Below are positions 54,449-63,316 of a DNA stretch of 64,000 bases, in pieces. Origin of the DNA: Acinetobacter cumulans (GTDB lineage: Bacteria > Pseudomonadota > Gammaproteobacteria > Pseudomonadales > Moraxellaceae); NCBI RefSeq assembly GCF_003024525.3, contig NZ_CP035934.2, forward strand, positions 2,604,001 to 2,668,000, read 5' to 3'. The notes under the pieces are model-generated. The model did not search any database. It was not told the DNA's origin and saw only the letters and a list, made by a program, of their open reading frames with translations. The position numbers and the translations under genes were made by a program. Numbering within the stretch: the first letter of the stretch is position 1; every line of letters begins with the position of its first letter.

Positions 54449-55690
54449 TTAGACAAAGAATTTAAGAATCAACTGAATGACTGTCGCATTAATCAAGTCT
54501 ACGAAAAATGCACCACACAGTGGAACAATTAAAAAGGCTTTATGCGAAGGTCCATACATATTGGTAATGGCTTGCATGTTGGCAACAGCAGTTGGTGTTG
54601 CACCCATACCAAATCCACAATGACCCGCAGCCAATACAGCAGCATCATAGTTTTTGCCCATCACACGGAAAGTAATGAAGGCTGCATACAAGGCCATTGT
54701 TAAAGTTTGCGCGCCCAAAATTACAACAAGTGGACCTGCAAGGTCGGCCAATTGCCAAAGTTTTAAAGATAAAAGCGCCATCGCCAAATACAAAGACAAT
54801 GAAGCATTTCCAAAAACATCAATAGCACGGTCGAAGATCTGAATTTTAAAAATACCTTCGAGCACATTACGCAGAATAACACCACCTGCTAGTGCCCAAA
54901 CAAAGGTCGGTAATTCAAAGAATGTACCCTTGCTATAAGTCGTCATAAATTCAGCAAAGGCCAAACATGCAGCAAAAAGCCCTAACGTTGTAATCGCATT
55001 ATCTGCAGTAATTAAACGAACACGATGTGGATATTCAAATGGAACATATTCTGTCGAATTTATATCAGTCAGTGGTGTTTCATCGCTTTGCGCAATTTGC
55101 TCTTGAGTACGCGGTGCTGAAATATTGTGACGGTTAATCAGTAACTTGGCTAAAGGACCACCAATAATACCACCAATAATCAAACCAAAGGTCGCACTCG
55201 CCATACCTAAGGCCAATGCACCTTGAATACCATGTTGGGTTTCAAGGATTTCGCCCCAAGCACCTGCTGTACCATGTCCGCCCGTTAAGGTAATTGAACC
55301 CGCAATTAAACCAATTAAAGGATCTAGACCTAGGAGAGTTGCTAAACTCATCCCTACTGCGTTTTGCACGACAATAAAAGTAGATATAGCAATCAAGAAG
55401 ATCACCAGACCAATACCACCTTCTCTTAATTTTGCAAAGTTCGCACTTAAGCCAATAGAAGCAAAGAAGATCAGCATGAAACTGGTTTGTAGTTGTGCAC
55501 TTGTGGAAATACTAAATCCCCATAGACTGTGCACAACAAGAGAGAGAATGGCAGCGACTAAACCACCTGCAACAGGTTCTGGAATATTATAGCGCTTAAG
55601 AAAATCGATTTTATTCACTAAAAAGCGACCGAGCAATAGCACAATCACAGCCGCAATCAAGGTATAAAATGCGTTAAATGTTAATTCCAT
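54449..55690 (-). CDS. gltS: Sodium/glutamate symporter GltS
   Basis: Inner-membrane glutamate importer, 413 residues and about ten helices. Motifs: RYNIPEPVAGGLVAAI in the first pore region, IGSITLTGGHGTAGAWGEIL-like segment (SITLTGGHGTAGAWG) and AAGHCGFGMGATPTAVANM in the second half; both form the reentrant loops of the family. Start is ATG 55690 because AAGGA lies eight bases before; the two ATGs directly upstream are too close, and the longer frame to 55768 is unlikely. The DcaP-like porin gene lies upstream on the same strand. Confidence 0.92.
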   Translation of the reverse strand: MELTFNAFYTLIAAVIVLLLGRFLVNKIDFLKRYNIPEPVAGGLVAAILSLVVHSLWGFSISTSAQLQTSFMLIFFASIGLSANFAKLREGGIGLVIFLIAISTFIVVQNAVGMSLATLLGLDPLIGLIAGSITLTGGHGTAGAWGEILETQHGIQGALALGMASATFGLIIGGIIGGPLAKLLINRHNISAPRTQEQIAQSDETPLTDINSTEYVPFEYPHRVRLITADNAITTLGLFAACLAFAEFMTTYSKGTFFELPTFVWALAGGVILRNVLEGIFKIQIFDRAIDVFGNASLSLYLAMALLSLKLWQLADLAGPLVVILGAQTLTMALYAAFITFRVMGKNYDAAVLAAGHCGFGMGATPTAVANMQAITNMYGPSHKAFLIVPLCGAFFVDLINATVIQLILKFFV

Positions 55691-56167
55691 CATCATTATC
55701 CTTAAGGTGCACTTAGTTGTTGTTATATGATTAATAAGCCATTGAATTAGACTAGACTTCAAGCTCATTTTAGTAACTTAAAGTACAGCGTATCCAAAAG
55801 CTTGAGTCATACAAACTTCGTGCATTCTTGAGTTAGACTTCCCATTCACAGCCACTGATTTAAAGCCCGCTGGAATGATCGCAATGCCCACAAAATGAAA
55901 TTAGGGCACAAATTATGGAGTTGGCTTATTTAAAGCACAGATTCCATTTCATATTGATGCAGAAATATCACTGCCAAAAGTTCAATATGAAGAAAAGTTG
56001 GACATTATGCAGTTTTTTGAAACAATTGCTTCTTTATTTACAATAAAGTGTTTAAATTACGCTGTTTTTTTACTCAATTTTAAGTTTTATTTACTTCAAA
56101 AACAAAAAACAGGAGCATTAAGCTCCTGTTTTATATTGGCTTTAATTAACCATCTAATACTTCAGTA
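55691..56167. other. Intergenic region between gltS and the DcaP-like porin gene
   Basis: About 480 bases, with the porin terminator at 56106-56133 and the gltS ribosome-binding site at the left end. The middle has no supported gene. Confidence 0.55.
56106..56133 (-). terminator. Rho-independent terminator after the DcaP-like porin gene
   Basis: The perfect stem aaaacaggagc / gctcctgtttt has a five-base loop, and on the minus strand a TTTTTT run follows. Confidence 0.9.
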
Positions 56168-57481
56168 TTAGAAGCTATATTTTGCCATTAAACCAACACG
56201 GTCATCGTTAAATGTTTTACCTGCAAATGTTTCACGTTTGCCGTCTACATATTCCAAGCCAAGCTCAATCGGTTTAACTGGTGAATAAATAATGTTTAAC
56301 CAAGCCTGTTGTAGTTCTTTGTTGGCATTTGCACTGACATCTGAAGCAGCTTTAAGTGTTTTTGCATATTTAGTATCGTCATCCGCTAAAATAATGCCAT
56401 AACCTAAAGTTGAACGAAGTTTTTCGTTAAATTTATAGGTTGCGCCCACTTGTACAGCAGTAAATTCATTTTGTTCAATGTTTTTACCATCAACAATATA
56501 TGCTGAATTTGCGCCATATAAGTAGTTGCTGTTGCCTTGTGAATAAGATACGTCGCCAGTCAATTTAAGCTGTTCATTCACCGCATAGCTCGCACCTGCT
56601 GCTACACCCCAAGCCACAGCACTATCATCTGCAGATTTGTAGTTTTCAACCAATGCTCGTGCAGAAGCTGTGCCTTTACCTTCTGCAAAGCCTTGTGTAA
56701 TTTTTGCAGTTAAGTTTGGTGCACTATATTTAGTCGCTGTATCAACAAGTTTTCCATCTTTATCATAAGATGGATATTTGCTATCGCCTTTTTCAGCAGC
56801 AACAAACAATTGCGTTTGTGGTGCAAGTTTTACGTTATAACGTACTTGAGGTACACGCGTTGTACCACCACCAATATTGGTACTGAAATCGATCATTTCA
56901 GGCGCATGGCTAGACAAGAAGTTTGATGTTGTTTGACCAAATAACCAGCTGTTATACGTTAAGTAAGCATGACGAATACGTAGTGCATCGTTTGTACCAG
57001 CAAAGTCAACTTCCAATTTACCGCCGACTTTATTGCCATCGCCCACTGGAGTATTAAAGTCTAAACCTAGACGTGTTGTTTTTGCAGTTGAACGGAGTTT
57101 GTCGCTCACGTCATTTTTAGATGAGTTTACGCCACCAAAGTCGTTGTCTGCACCTTCAATAATATAGTTTGCATCGCCACGTACAAAACCATATAGGTTA
57201 ACTTCTGCACCCGCTTTAGATTTAAAACCAGACAATGGTGATGCAGTTGATGCAGCCACTGGTGCTGGACGTGCTTTTACTTGTTGAATGTCAGCTTGTT
57301 GCTGAACTTGTACTTGCTGTTGTTGTTGGATTAATGCCTTAAGCTCGGCAACTTCTGCACGTAGTTGTGCAATTTCTTTTTGTTCAGTTGTTGCGGCTTG
57401 CGCTGAGCTCAACATAATTGCAGTAACGGCCGCTGCTAAACTCACTTTAAGTACTGGCGCTTTAAGCTGTACAAGTTTCAT
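56168..57481 (-). CDS. DcaP-family outer-membrane porin
   Basis: Trimeric 16-strand-type porin for dicarboxylic acids and related anions. 437 residues: a signal peptide (SLAAAVTAIMLSSAQA), a Gln-rich periplasmic coiled coil (about residues 33-70, IAQLRAEVAELKALIQQQQQ), a Pro/Ala linker, then the barrel beginning NLYGFVRGDANYIIEG and ending with the C-terminal Phe of outer-membrane barrels (LMAKYSF). The coiled coil preceding the barrel is the hallmark of DcaP. With gltS beside it, a path for dicarboxylate or acidic amino acid import across both membranes is plausible. Confidence 0.88.
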   Translation of the reverse strand: MKLVQLKAPVLKVSLAAAVTAIMLSSAQAATTEQKEIAQLRAEVAELKALIQQQQQVQVQQQADIQQVKARPAPVAASTASPLSGFKSKAGAEVNLYGFVRGDANYIIEGADNDFGGVNSSKNDVSDKLRSTAKTTRLGLDFNTPVGDGNKVGGKLEVDFAGTNDALRIRHAYLTYNSWLFGQTTSNFLSSHAPEMIDFSTNIGGGTTRVPQVRYNVKLAPQTQLFVAAEKGDSKYPSYDKDGKLVDTATKYSAPNLTAKITQGFAEGKGTASARALVENYKSADDSAVAWGVAAGASYAVNEQLKLTGDVSYSQGNSNYLYGANSAYIVDGKNIEQNEFTAVQVGATYKFNEKLRSTLGYGIILADDDTKYAKTLKAASDVSANANKELQQAWLNIIYSPVKPIELGLEYVDGKRETFAGKTFNDDRVGLMAKYSF

Positions 57482-58199
57482 ATTTCCTCCAAAGAAATCT
57501 TTGTTTTAAATTTTAAATTGCATACATCGCATGCAAAAATTATGCTGAAAGACGATTATTTTTTGAAATTTTACATTTTAAGTAAAATCCCTTTCCCCCA
57601 CAGTTGATGTGCAGATTCTATATTAATTTTTCTAAGCATTAACCCATTGCTTTATAATTTAATCATATAAACTAATCGAGCAAATTAGGAAGAGTTCTTA
57701 GAAAAATTAGCTTTCGCATTATGCGTGAAGCTCGTCCATTTTTATGTTTAATAGGTTAATATCCATACAAACAACCTACTCCCTTCTATCGATACAACTG
57801 CATTGCATCAAAGATGTTGGATATTTGAGCTAAATTTACCCAGCCTGACCATCACTGCTTTAGTCTTAGCTATACGCAATATTTCTGCCAAGCTTGGCAT
57901 AAACCCTCAATCGTATGCTTTGATTATGTCGCATCACAGCTTAAACACTTGATGCCCTGTCATCTCTTTGTCATGTCCATACGTTAATGCTTGCACATTT
58001 CGACCCACCACCAACCTTTTAGGTATATTTTTATATCAAAAAGGTATTTAACCATTCATCAACTCTGTTTTAGTTTTATTCCACACAGCGCACAATCTTG
58101 CACATTTCAACACAGCGCAGTAAATAAACGAGCTAACTTACGCACTGCTCAGTCCAAGACAGCCATAAAAAATCACAATTTTAAAATAAAAGGATGCCC
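57482..58199. other. Long intergenic region with two palindromes upstream of porin and nitroreductase genes
   Basis: About 720 bases between two divergent genes. It contains an imperfect inverted repeat at 57709-57732 (agctttcgcat / atgcgtgaagct) and a perfect 14-base palindrome TGCCAAGCTTGGCA at 57886-57899; either may be an operator. An open frame near its right end lacks a ribosome-binding site. No RNA gene was recognised. Confidence 0.55.
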
Positions 58200-58907
58200 A
58201 TGAATTCGTCTCTCACCCAAGCTGTCGACCACGTAATCAGGTCACGCCATTCTGTACGTGCTTTTTTAGATACCCCTATTTCTACCGAAATGTTGAAAGA
58301 GATTTTGCATGTTGCCAGTCGTGCACCATCAGGAACCAATACCCAGCCTTGGAAAGTCTATGTGGTGCGTGGTCAAACACGCGACCTTTTAGTTGAACGT
58401 GTATGTACAGCCCAAAATGAGTTATTTGTAAACCCTGCTTTGTCAGCGCAATACCAAGAAACTTTTGCCTATTATCCACAGCAGTGGCTTTCGCCATTTA
58501 TTGAACGTCGCCGTGAAAATGGCTGGGGCTTGTATGGCTTACTCAACATCCAAAAAGGCGAAAAAGAAAAAATGGCGGCGCAGCAACTGCGTAACTATAA
58601 ATTGTTCGATGCGCCTGTCGGGCTATTTTTTACGGCGCATGAGTCTTTAGCAGTTGGTTCTAAAATGGATATCGCCATGATGATTCAAAATGTCATGCTG
58701 GCTGCCAAAGCACGTGGCCTTGATACCTGCCCGCAAGCCGCTTGGAATCATTTCCATCAGCTAGTTTTAGATACGATTGGCGCACCCGCAGATGAAGAAT
58801 TGGTCTGTGGCATGGCCTTGGGCTACGCAGATCCTGACGCGATTGTGAATCAGTTTTTAACGCCACGCGTTGCAGTCGATGAGTTTGCCGTATTTGTAGA
58901 TGAATAA
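58200..58907 (+). CDS. Nitroreductase-family FMN oxidoreductase
   Basis: NAD(P)H-dependent flavoprotein acting on nitro- or quinone-like compounds, 235 residues. Family blocks: VIRSRHSVRAFLDTPIS (FMN phosphate site), ASRAPSGTNTQPWKVYVV, MIQNVMLAAKARGLDTCPQ, GMALGYADPDAIVN. Start ATG 58200, with AAGGA at good spacing; the ATG two codons earlier is too close. Convergent with the Bcr/CflA-like pump 50 bases away. Physiological substrate unknown. Confidence 0.9.
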   Translation: MNSSLTQAVDHVIRSRHSVRAFLDTPISTEMLKEILHVASRAPSGTNTQPWKVYVVRGQTRDLLVERVCTAQNELFVNPALSAQYQETFAYYPQQWLSPFIERRRENGWGLYGLLNIQKGEKEKMAAQQLRNYKLFDAPVGLFFTAHESLAVGSKMDIAMMIQNVMLAAKARGLDTCPQAAWNHFHQLVLDTIGAPADEELVCGMALGYADPDAIVNQFLTPRVAVDEFAVFVDE

Positions 58908-58957
58908 GCCCGTGCTGGGCATGTCATCGTACTTCCGTACAGCCACCCAGCGACAAT

Positions 58958-60169
58958 TTAGCTTGCAGTTTGTTGCTGGTCGATGCGCATATATCGATAA
59001 GCCATAAATGCGACAGCAACAAAACCAAGCATCAGCACAGCCATATTGAGCTGTGCACTCCACATTAAGAAATTGAGAATGACACCACCCAACAAGCCAC
59101 AGGCAAATTGCATACTGCCCATAATGGCGCTGGCTGTTCCTGCACGTGCACCTTGATGTGACATAGCGAAAGCCATTGCATTCGGACCTGTAAGGCCAAT
59201 GCCAGATACCGCACAGAACATACCCAACATCACCAAAGGCAAGCTCTGCACAAACACTGCACTGAGTAATAAAACTAGCACCCCAAAACTTTGAATGCTC
59301 AATCCTAGTTTTAAGCGCCCATATACCGTGGTTTTATTTGCCAATACATTATTCAATGTCGATAGCAACATGATCCCAAAGGCATTAAAGCCAAAGGCAT
59401 AAGCAAAATGCTGTTGCGACATGGCAAAGTCAACCATCAAAATGCTCGCGGATGCACTGATATAACAAAACAAGATCCCACCTGAGAAGCAACCAATCAG
59501 CATTGGGTATAAAAAGCGTTTGTCTTGGTAAATTGTGGCATACAGCTGTAGCACTTGCTTAAAGCTCAGTTCCAAACGTCGACTGGTGGGCAAACTTTCT
59601 TTAAAGAAAAAATGCACACAGAATAAACATACACATCCCATAAAAGCCAAGAAGCCAAAGACCGAATGCCAACTAAAAAATCCTAAAATCCAAGCCCCTA
59701 TCGTTGGTGCTAAGATTGGGGCAATCCCCATCACAATCATCATGCTCGAAAAGGCTTGCGCTGAGCTTTGTACATCCAAACGATCACGAATCGTTGCTCG
59801 GGCAATGACCACACCTACACAACCACCCAAAGCTTGTAAAGTACGTGCGGCAATTAAACTCCATTCATTTTGCGTGAAGTAGCACATCAAACTAGCAACA
59901 ACATACAAACTCAAGCCAAAATACAGTGGTTTTTTACGCCCAATACGATCACTCACTGGTCCATAAATTAACTGCCCTAAAGCCAAACCTAAAAAATATG
60001 CAGGTAAAGTATTGGAAATCATTTGCGTACTTACCCCCAAGTCCATCGCCATTTCGGGCAATGCGGGTAAGTACATATCAATGGAAAGTGGCCCTAAAGA
60101 CGTAAGGAGCGCTAAGAGTAAAATCCAAGGCTTAGAGTAACTTGTGGGTGTCGTGATATTCTTCTGCAT
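58958..60169 (-). CDS. MFS multidrug efflux transporter, Bcr/CflA family
   Basis: Inner-membrane drug exporter of 403 residues and 12 helices. The opening LTSLGPLSIDMYLPALPEMA is the family signature, followed by YGPVSDRIGRKKPLYFGL (loop 2-3), ALGGCVGVVIARATIRD and LGFFSWHSVFGFLAF. Substrates in relatives include bicyclomycin and chloramphenicol; specific substrate unknown. No regulator is adjacent. It is divergent from the FUSC gene. Confidence 0.89.
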   Translation of the reverse strand: MQKNITTPTSYSKPWILLLALLTSLGPLSIDMYLPALPEMAMDLGVSTQMISNTLPAYFLGLALGQLIYGPVSDRIGRKKPLYFGLSLYVVASLMCYFTQNEWSLIAARTLQALGGCVGVVIARATIRDRLDVQSSAQAFSSMMIVMGIAPILAPTIGAWILGFFSWHSVFGFLAFMGCVCLFCVHFFFKESLPTSRRLELSFKQVLQLYATIYQDKRFLYPMLIGCFSGGILFCYISASASILMVDFAMSQQHFAYAFGFNAFGIMLLSTLNNVLANKTTVYGRLKLGLSIQSFGVLVLLLSAVFVQSLPLVMLGMFCAVSGIGLTGPNAMAFAMSHQGARAGTASAIMGSMQFACGLLGGVILNFLMWSAQLNMAVLMLGFVAVAFMAYRYMRIDQQQTAS

Positions 60170-60311
60170 ATTGATATTGGTATTTCATTTTTAAATAGGC
60201 ACTATGAAGACAAGTTTACACTGCTCATAGTATGATTTGACTAAGACCATCGTGAAATTTCACACATTCTCAGCACTGTAACTCAGTCTATCGCTACGTA
60301 AAGGATCGACA

Positions 60312-62486
60312 TTGAACTCTTGGCTTAGCCGCATTCAGCAGGCAACCTATAACACCACCTTTATGTACACACTGCGGATGCTGATTGCATTTGCAGGGAC
60401 TGCGTTCGTCCCTTATTTCTATGGTAACCAACTGTATACCATTCCCTTAACCTTAGGTGTGGTGGCAGCAGGCCTCAGTGATATTGACGATCGCTTCTCT
60501 GTCCGCATTATGAATCAGCTTTATACCTATATAGGCTTTTTCATTACCGCTGTTTCCATTTATGTGTTGTTTCCTTATCCCATCCTCTTTGCGATTGGGC
60601 TGATTGTGTCCTGTATTGGGTGGATTTTATTGGGTTCTTTGGGTAGACGTTATGCCACCATTTCTTATGGTTGCTTAGTGATTTCTGTTTATTCTATGTT
60701 AGGTGTGCATTTATTTGAGCATTGGTACACCCAAGCAGGCCTGCTGGTTATTGGAGCCATGTGGTATGGCTTAATCTCGACCATTAGTTTTTTACTCTTT
60801 CCTGTACGCCAAGCACAAGATAAGTTAGCTCAAAGCTATTCATCTTTAGGCGATTTCCTCTTTGCCAAATCCAACTTGTTTGATGTCGATATGACGCCCA
60901 CAAGTTATCAGCAAAGTATGATTGAGCTGTCCTTAGAAAACGGTAAATTGATTGCCATTTTTAATGACATGAAAACAGCGCTCCTGACCCGACTTAAAGG
61001 CGACCGTGGTCAAAAAGATACGCGTCGTAGTTTGCAATATTATTTTGTCGCACAAGATATTCATGAGCGTGCCGATTCTGCACATATTGACTACCAAAAG
61101 CTGGCCAAGATTTTTGAACATAGCGACATTTTATTTCGTTTTCAGCGTGTGCTTTCCATTCAAGCCAAAGCCTGTAAAGATTTAAGTATCAGTATTTTAC
61201 ATCGTCAACCCTATCATCATAATACCCGCTTCAAACATGCATTTCGTAATTTACGCCATTCTTTGGATAAACTACGCGCAGAACAACACTATGACCAAGT
61301 TTGGGTCAATGCGCTGTTTTCGCTGTACCAAAATTTAAAAGCCATCGACTCGCAATTACAAAACGTTGAAACAGAGCGCCATATTAAATTTGATAAAGTG
61401 AAACATGTCGAAAACCAACTCAAAGATGATGATCTCAAAGGCTGGGATGACGTCGTCGTACGAGTAAAACAACATCTTACACCTGAATCTGTGCTGTTCC
61501 GTCACGCCATCCGATTATCCGTTGTGCTGTTTATTGGCTATGTCTTTGTGCAATTAACCAATATTGAATATGGCTATTGGATTTTGCTTACTGCGCTGTT
61601 TGTCAGCCAACCTAACTTTAACGCCACTAAACGTCGCCTGTATTTACGTATTGTCGGGACGCTGATTGGGATTATCTTGGGTTATGCAATTTTGTATTTT
61701 ATTCCCTCAGTCGAAGGTCAACTGCTCCTACTGATTTTGAGTGGTATTTTATTTTTTGAGCTTCGCAGTAAGCAATATGCACAAGCCACTGCATTTATCA
61801 CCATTTTAGCGCTGATAAACTTTAATCTAGATGGTCTAGGCTTTGAAGCAGCCATGCCCCGTATGATTGATACTTTAATTGGCTGTGCCTTGGCCTGGTT
61901 TGGTGTGAGTTTTATTTTCCCCGATTGGAAATTCCGCCGTCTGGGGCGCACCATCAATCGTTCATTACAAGCACAGTGTGATTATTTAACCGAGGTGGTA
62001 GAACAATATAAACATGGCCGCAACAATGGTTTAAATTATCGCATTGTGCGTCGTGCTGCGCATAATACCGATGCAGATGTCGCCTCTTTAATTTCAACGC
62101 TTGCCACAGAACCAGATTTTGACAGCCATCAAAAAGCGCTCGCTTTTGAGTTTTTATGTCTTAACCACACTTTCATTAGCTATATTGCAGCCTTAGGTGC
62201 ACATCGTGCAAAAATTGAAGACCCTGAAATTTTACAACTGATGGCACAAGCACTGGATGATATTCAAGGCGCACTCTTAAAAGATGAAGTCCCAGACTTA
62301 AGCGCACAGAATATGATTAGTCAGATTCGTCAGCGTTTAGCACTACAAAATGACGAAGACCAAAAGTCACTGATTATTTTGCAACAACTGTCTTTAATGT
62401 TTAGTATTTTGAAACAACTCAGTCAGTTAAAGCAAAATTTAAGTCATGACCATGATCAAAAGTCGACTGAATTGGCCTCATTATAA
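60312..62486 (+). CDS. yccS: FUSC/YccS-family inner-membrane protein
   Basis: A 724-residue protein of the YccS/YhfK type: about six membrane helices in the N-terminal third (residues 15-165), a long soluble helical region (about 170-395), a second membrane block (about 395-530: VVLFIGYVFVQLTNIEYGYW, LILSGILFFELRSKQ) and a C-terminal cytoplasmic tail. Such proteins are related to aromatic-acid exporters (FUSC superfamily), but the function of YccS is unknown. It starts with TTG at 60312; AAGGA seven bases before supports this start, and there is no ATG alternative before Met17. Confidence 0.85.
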   Translation: MNSWLSRIQQATYNTTFMYTLRMLIAFAGTAFVPYFYGNQLYTIPLTLGVVAAGLSDIDDRFSVRIMNQLYTYIGFFITAVSIYVLFPYPILFAIGLIVSCIGWILLGSLGRRYATISYGCLVISVYSMLGVHLFEHWYTQAGLLVIGAMWYGLISTISFLLFPVRQAQDKLAQSYSSLGDFLFAKSNLFDVDMTPTSYQQSMIELSLENGKLIAIFNDMKTALLTRLKGDRGQKDTRRSLQYYFVAQDIHERADSAHIDYQKLAKIFEHSDILFRFQRVLSIQAKACKDLSISILHRQPYHHNTRFKHAFRNLRHSLDKLRAEQHYDQVWVNALFSLYQNLKAIDSQLQNVETERHIKFDKVKHVENQLKDDDLKGWDDVVVRVKQHLTPESVLFRHAIRLSVVLFIGYVFVQLTNIEYGYWILLTALFVSQPNFNATKRRLYLRIVGTLIGIILGYAILYFIPSVEGQLLLLILSGILFFELRSKQYAQATAFITILALINFNLDGLGFEAAMPRMIDTLIGCALAWFGVSFIFPDWKFRRLGRTINRSLQAQCDYLTEVVEQYKHGRNNGLNYRIVRRAAHNTDADVASLISTLATEPDFDSHQKALAFEFLCLNHTFISYIAALGAHRAKIEDPEILQLMAQALDDIQGALLKDEVPDLSAQNMISQIRQRLALQNDEDQKSLIILQQLSLMFSILKQLSQLKQNLSHDHDQKSTELASL

Positions 62487-62571
62487 TTTGAGTATTTTTG
62501 ACACAATATGCTCCCTGAATCGGCATAAATAATGCTAAACTTTTGGGAGTTAAAAATCTGTTAGTTTCACT

Positions 62572-63132
62572 ATGACCGCGAAAAACTTATACGCCTACAC
62601 TTTACAGCCTATACCTTATGAAGTTTCTGAAGAAGAACAACGCAACGCGCAATTGGTTCTTTCACGTAGCAACTTCAAAATTGGCACCAAAGCATGGATC
62701 ATCATGGGCGCTATTTTAGTGCTTGCGATGGCTGGCATCATTTTATTAAAAAACTATTCAACTATTTTCTGTTGGGTTGCTATCGTCTGTGTTGTGATTT
62801 ACTTCTTGGTACGCAAATTTGGTATCGAGTGGTATGTTAAACGTAAACTGAAAGAAACACCTGTTCAAGAAATCAAAGGTTTACGCTTAGGTGTACAACC
62901 ACATGGTCTATCGATGCAGCAACAAGTTGGCCTACAAATGGGCAATATGACTGTGGGCTGGAAAGACATTTATGAATGGTACAACACACCTGAATTCATC
63001 TTGGTGAACTTTAAAATTAAAGGCCAACAAGGTGCATATATTTTACCTAACCGTCTAGACAGTAAAAACTTCTCATTCAACACGATTCGCAAACACTTAA
63101 AAGAAACTGTAGGCGAAGCAAAAGCTGTTTAA
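62572..63132 (+). CDS. YcxB-like membrane protein
   Basis: A 186-residue protein with a soluble N-terminal part (MTAKNLYAYTLQPIPYEV), two membrane helices (WIIMGAILVLAMAGIILL and FCWVAIVCVVIYFLV), and a C-terminal YcxB-type domain with GWKDIYEWYNTPEFILV and AYILPNRLDSKNFSF. Function unknown. It follows the FUSC gene by 85 bases and ends at a terminator; co-transcription is possible. Confidence 0.83.
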   Translation: MTAKNLYAYTLQPIPYEVSEEEQRNAQLVLSRSNFKIGTKAWIIMGAILVLAMAGIILLKNYSTIFCWVAIVCVVIYFLVRKFGIEWYVKRKLKETPVQEIKGLRLGVQPHGLSMQQQVGLQMGNMTVGWKDIYEWYNTPEFILVNFKIKGQQGAYILPNRLDSKNFSFNTIRKHLKETVGEAKAV

Positions 63133-63148
63133 TTCTTGCTGTTGAATT

Positions 63149-63177
63149 AAAAAAGCCTCCTCTTTGGGGGCTTTTTT
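63149..63177 (+). terminator. Rho-independent terminator after the YcxB-like gene
   Basis: The stem aaaaagcctcc / gggggcttttt (one wobble pair) with a short loop is followed by a T-run. Confidence 0.87.
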
Positions 63178-63221
63178 ATGCTTGATCCTTCTCTTAAAAA
63201 TTTGAATCAATGCATTAAAAT

Positions 63222-63240
63222 GTAAATGAGAATAAATATT
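63222..63240 (+). promoter_or_regulatory. Putative Fur box upstream of the PepSY gene
   Basis: GTAAATGAGAATAAATATT matches about 13 of 19 positions of the Fur consensus, with the core AATGAGAAT. It lies 77-95 bases before the ATG. Weaker than the other two Fur-like boxes in the window. Confidence 0.6.
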
Positions 63241-63316
63241 ATTTGTAATCCACATTATTTTTACACTTTCTCAGATTATAATAGTTCTCATTTCGAACTC
63301 TCACGCCACCCCTCGC

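Noticed and set aside
57886..57924. Sigma-54 type promoter suggested by TTGGCA near the palindrome
   Set aside because: The required GG and GC dinucleotides ten bases apart are not present.
57991..58203. 70-residue frame before the nitroreductase gene
   Set aside because: No ribosome-binding site and atypical composition; its end overlaps the true ribosome-binding site and start of the nitroreductase.
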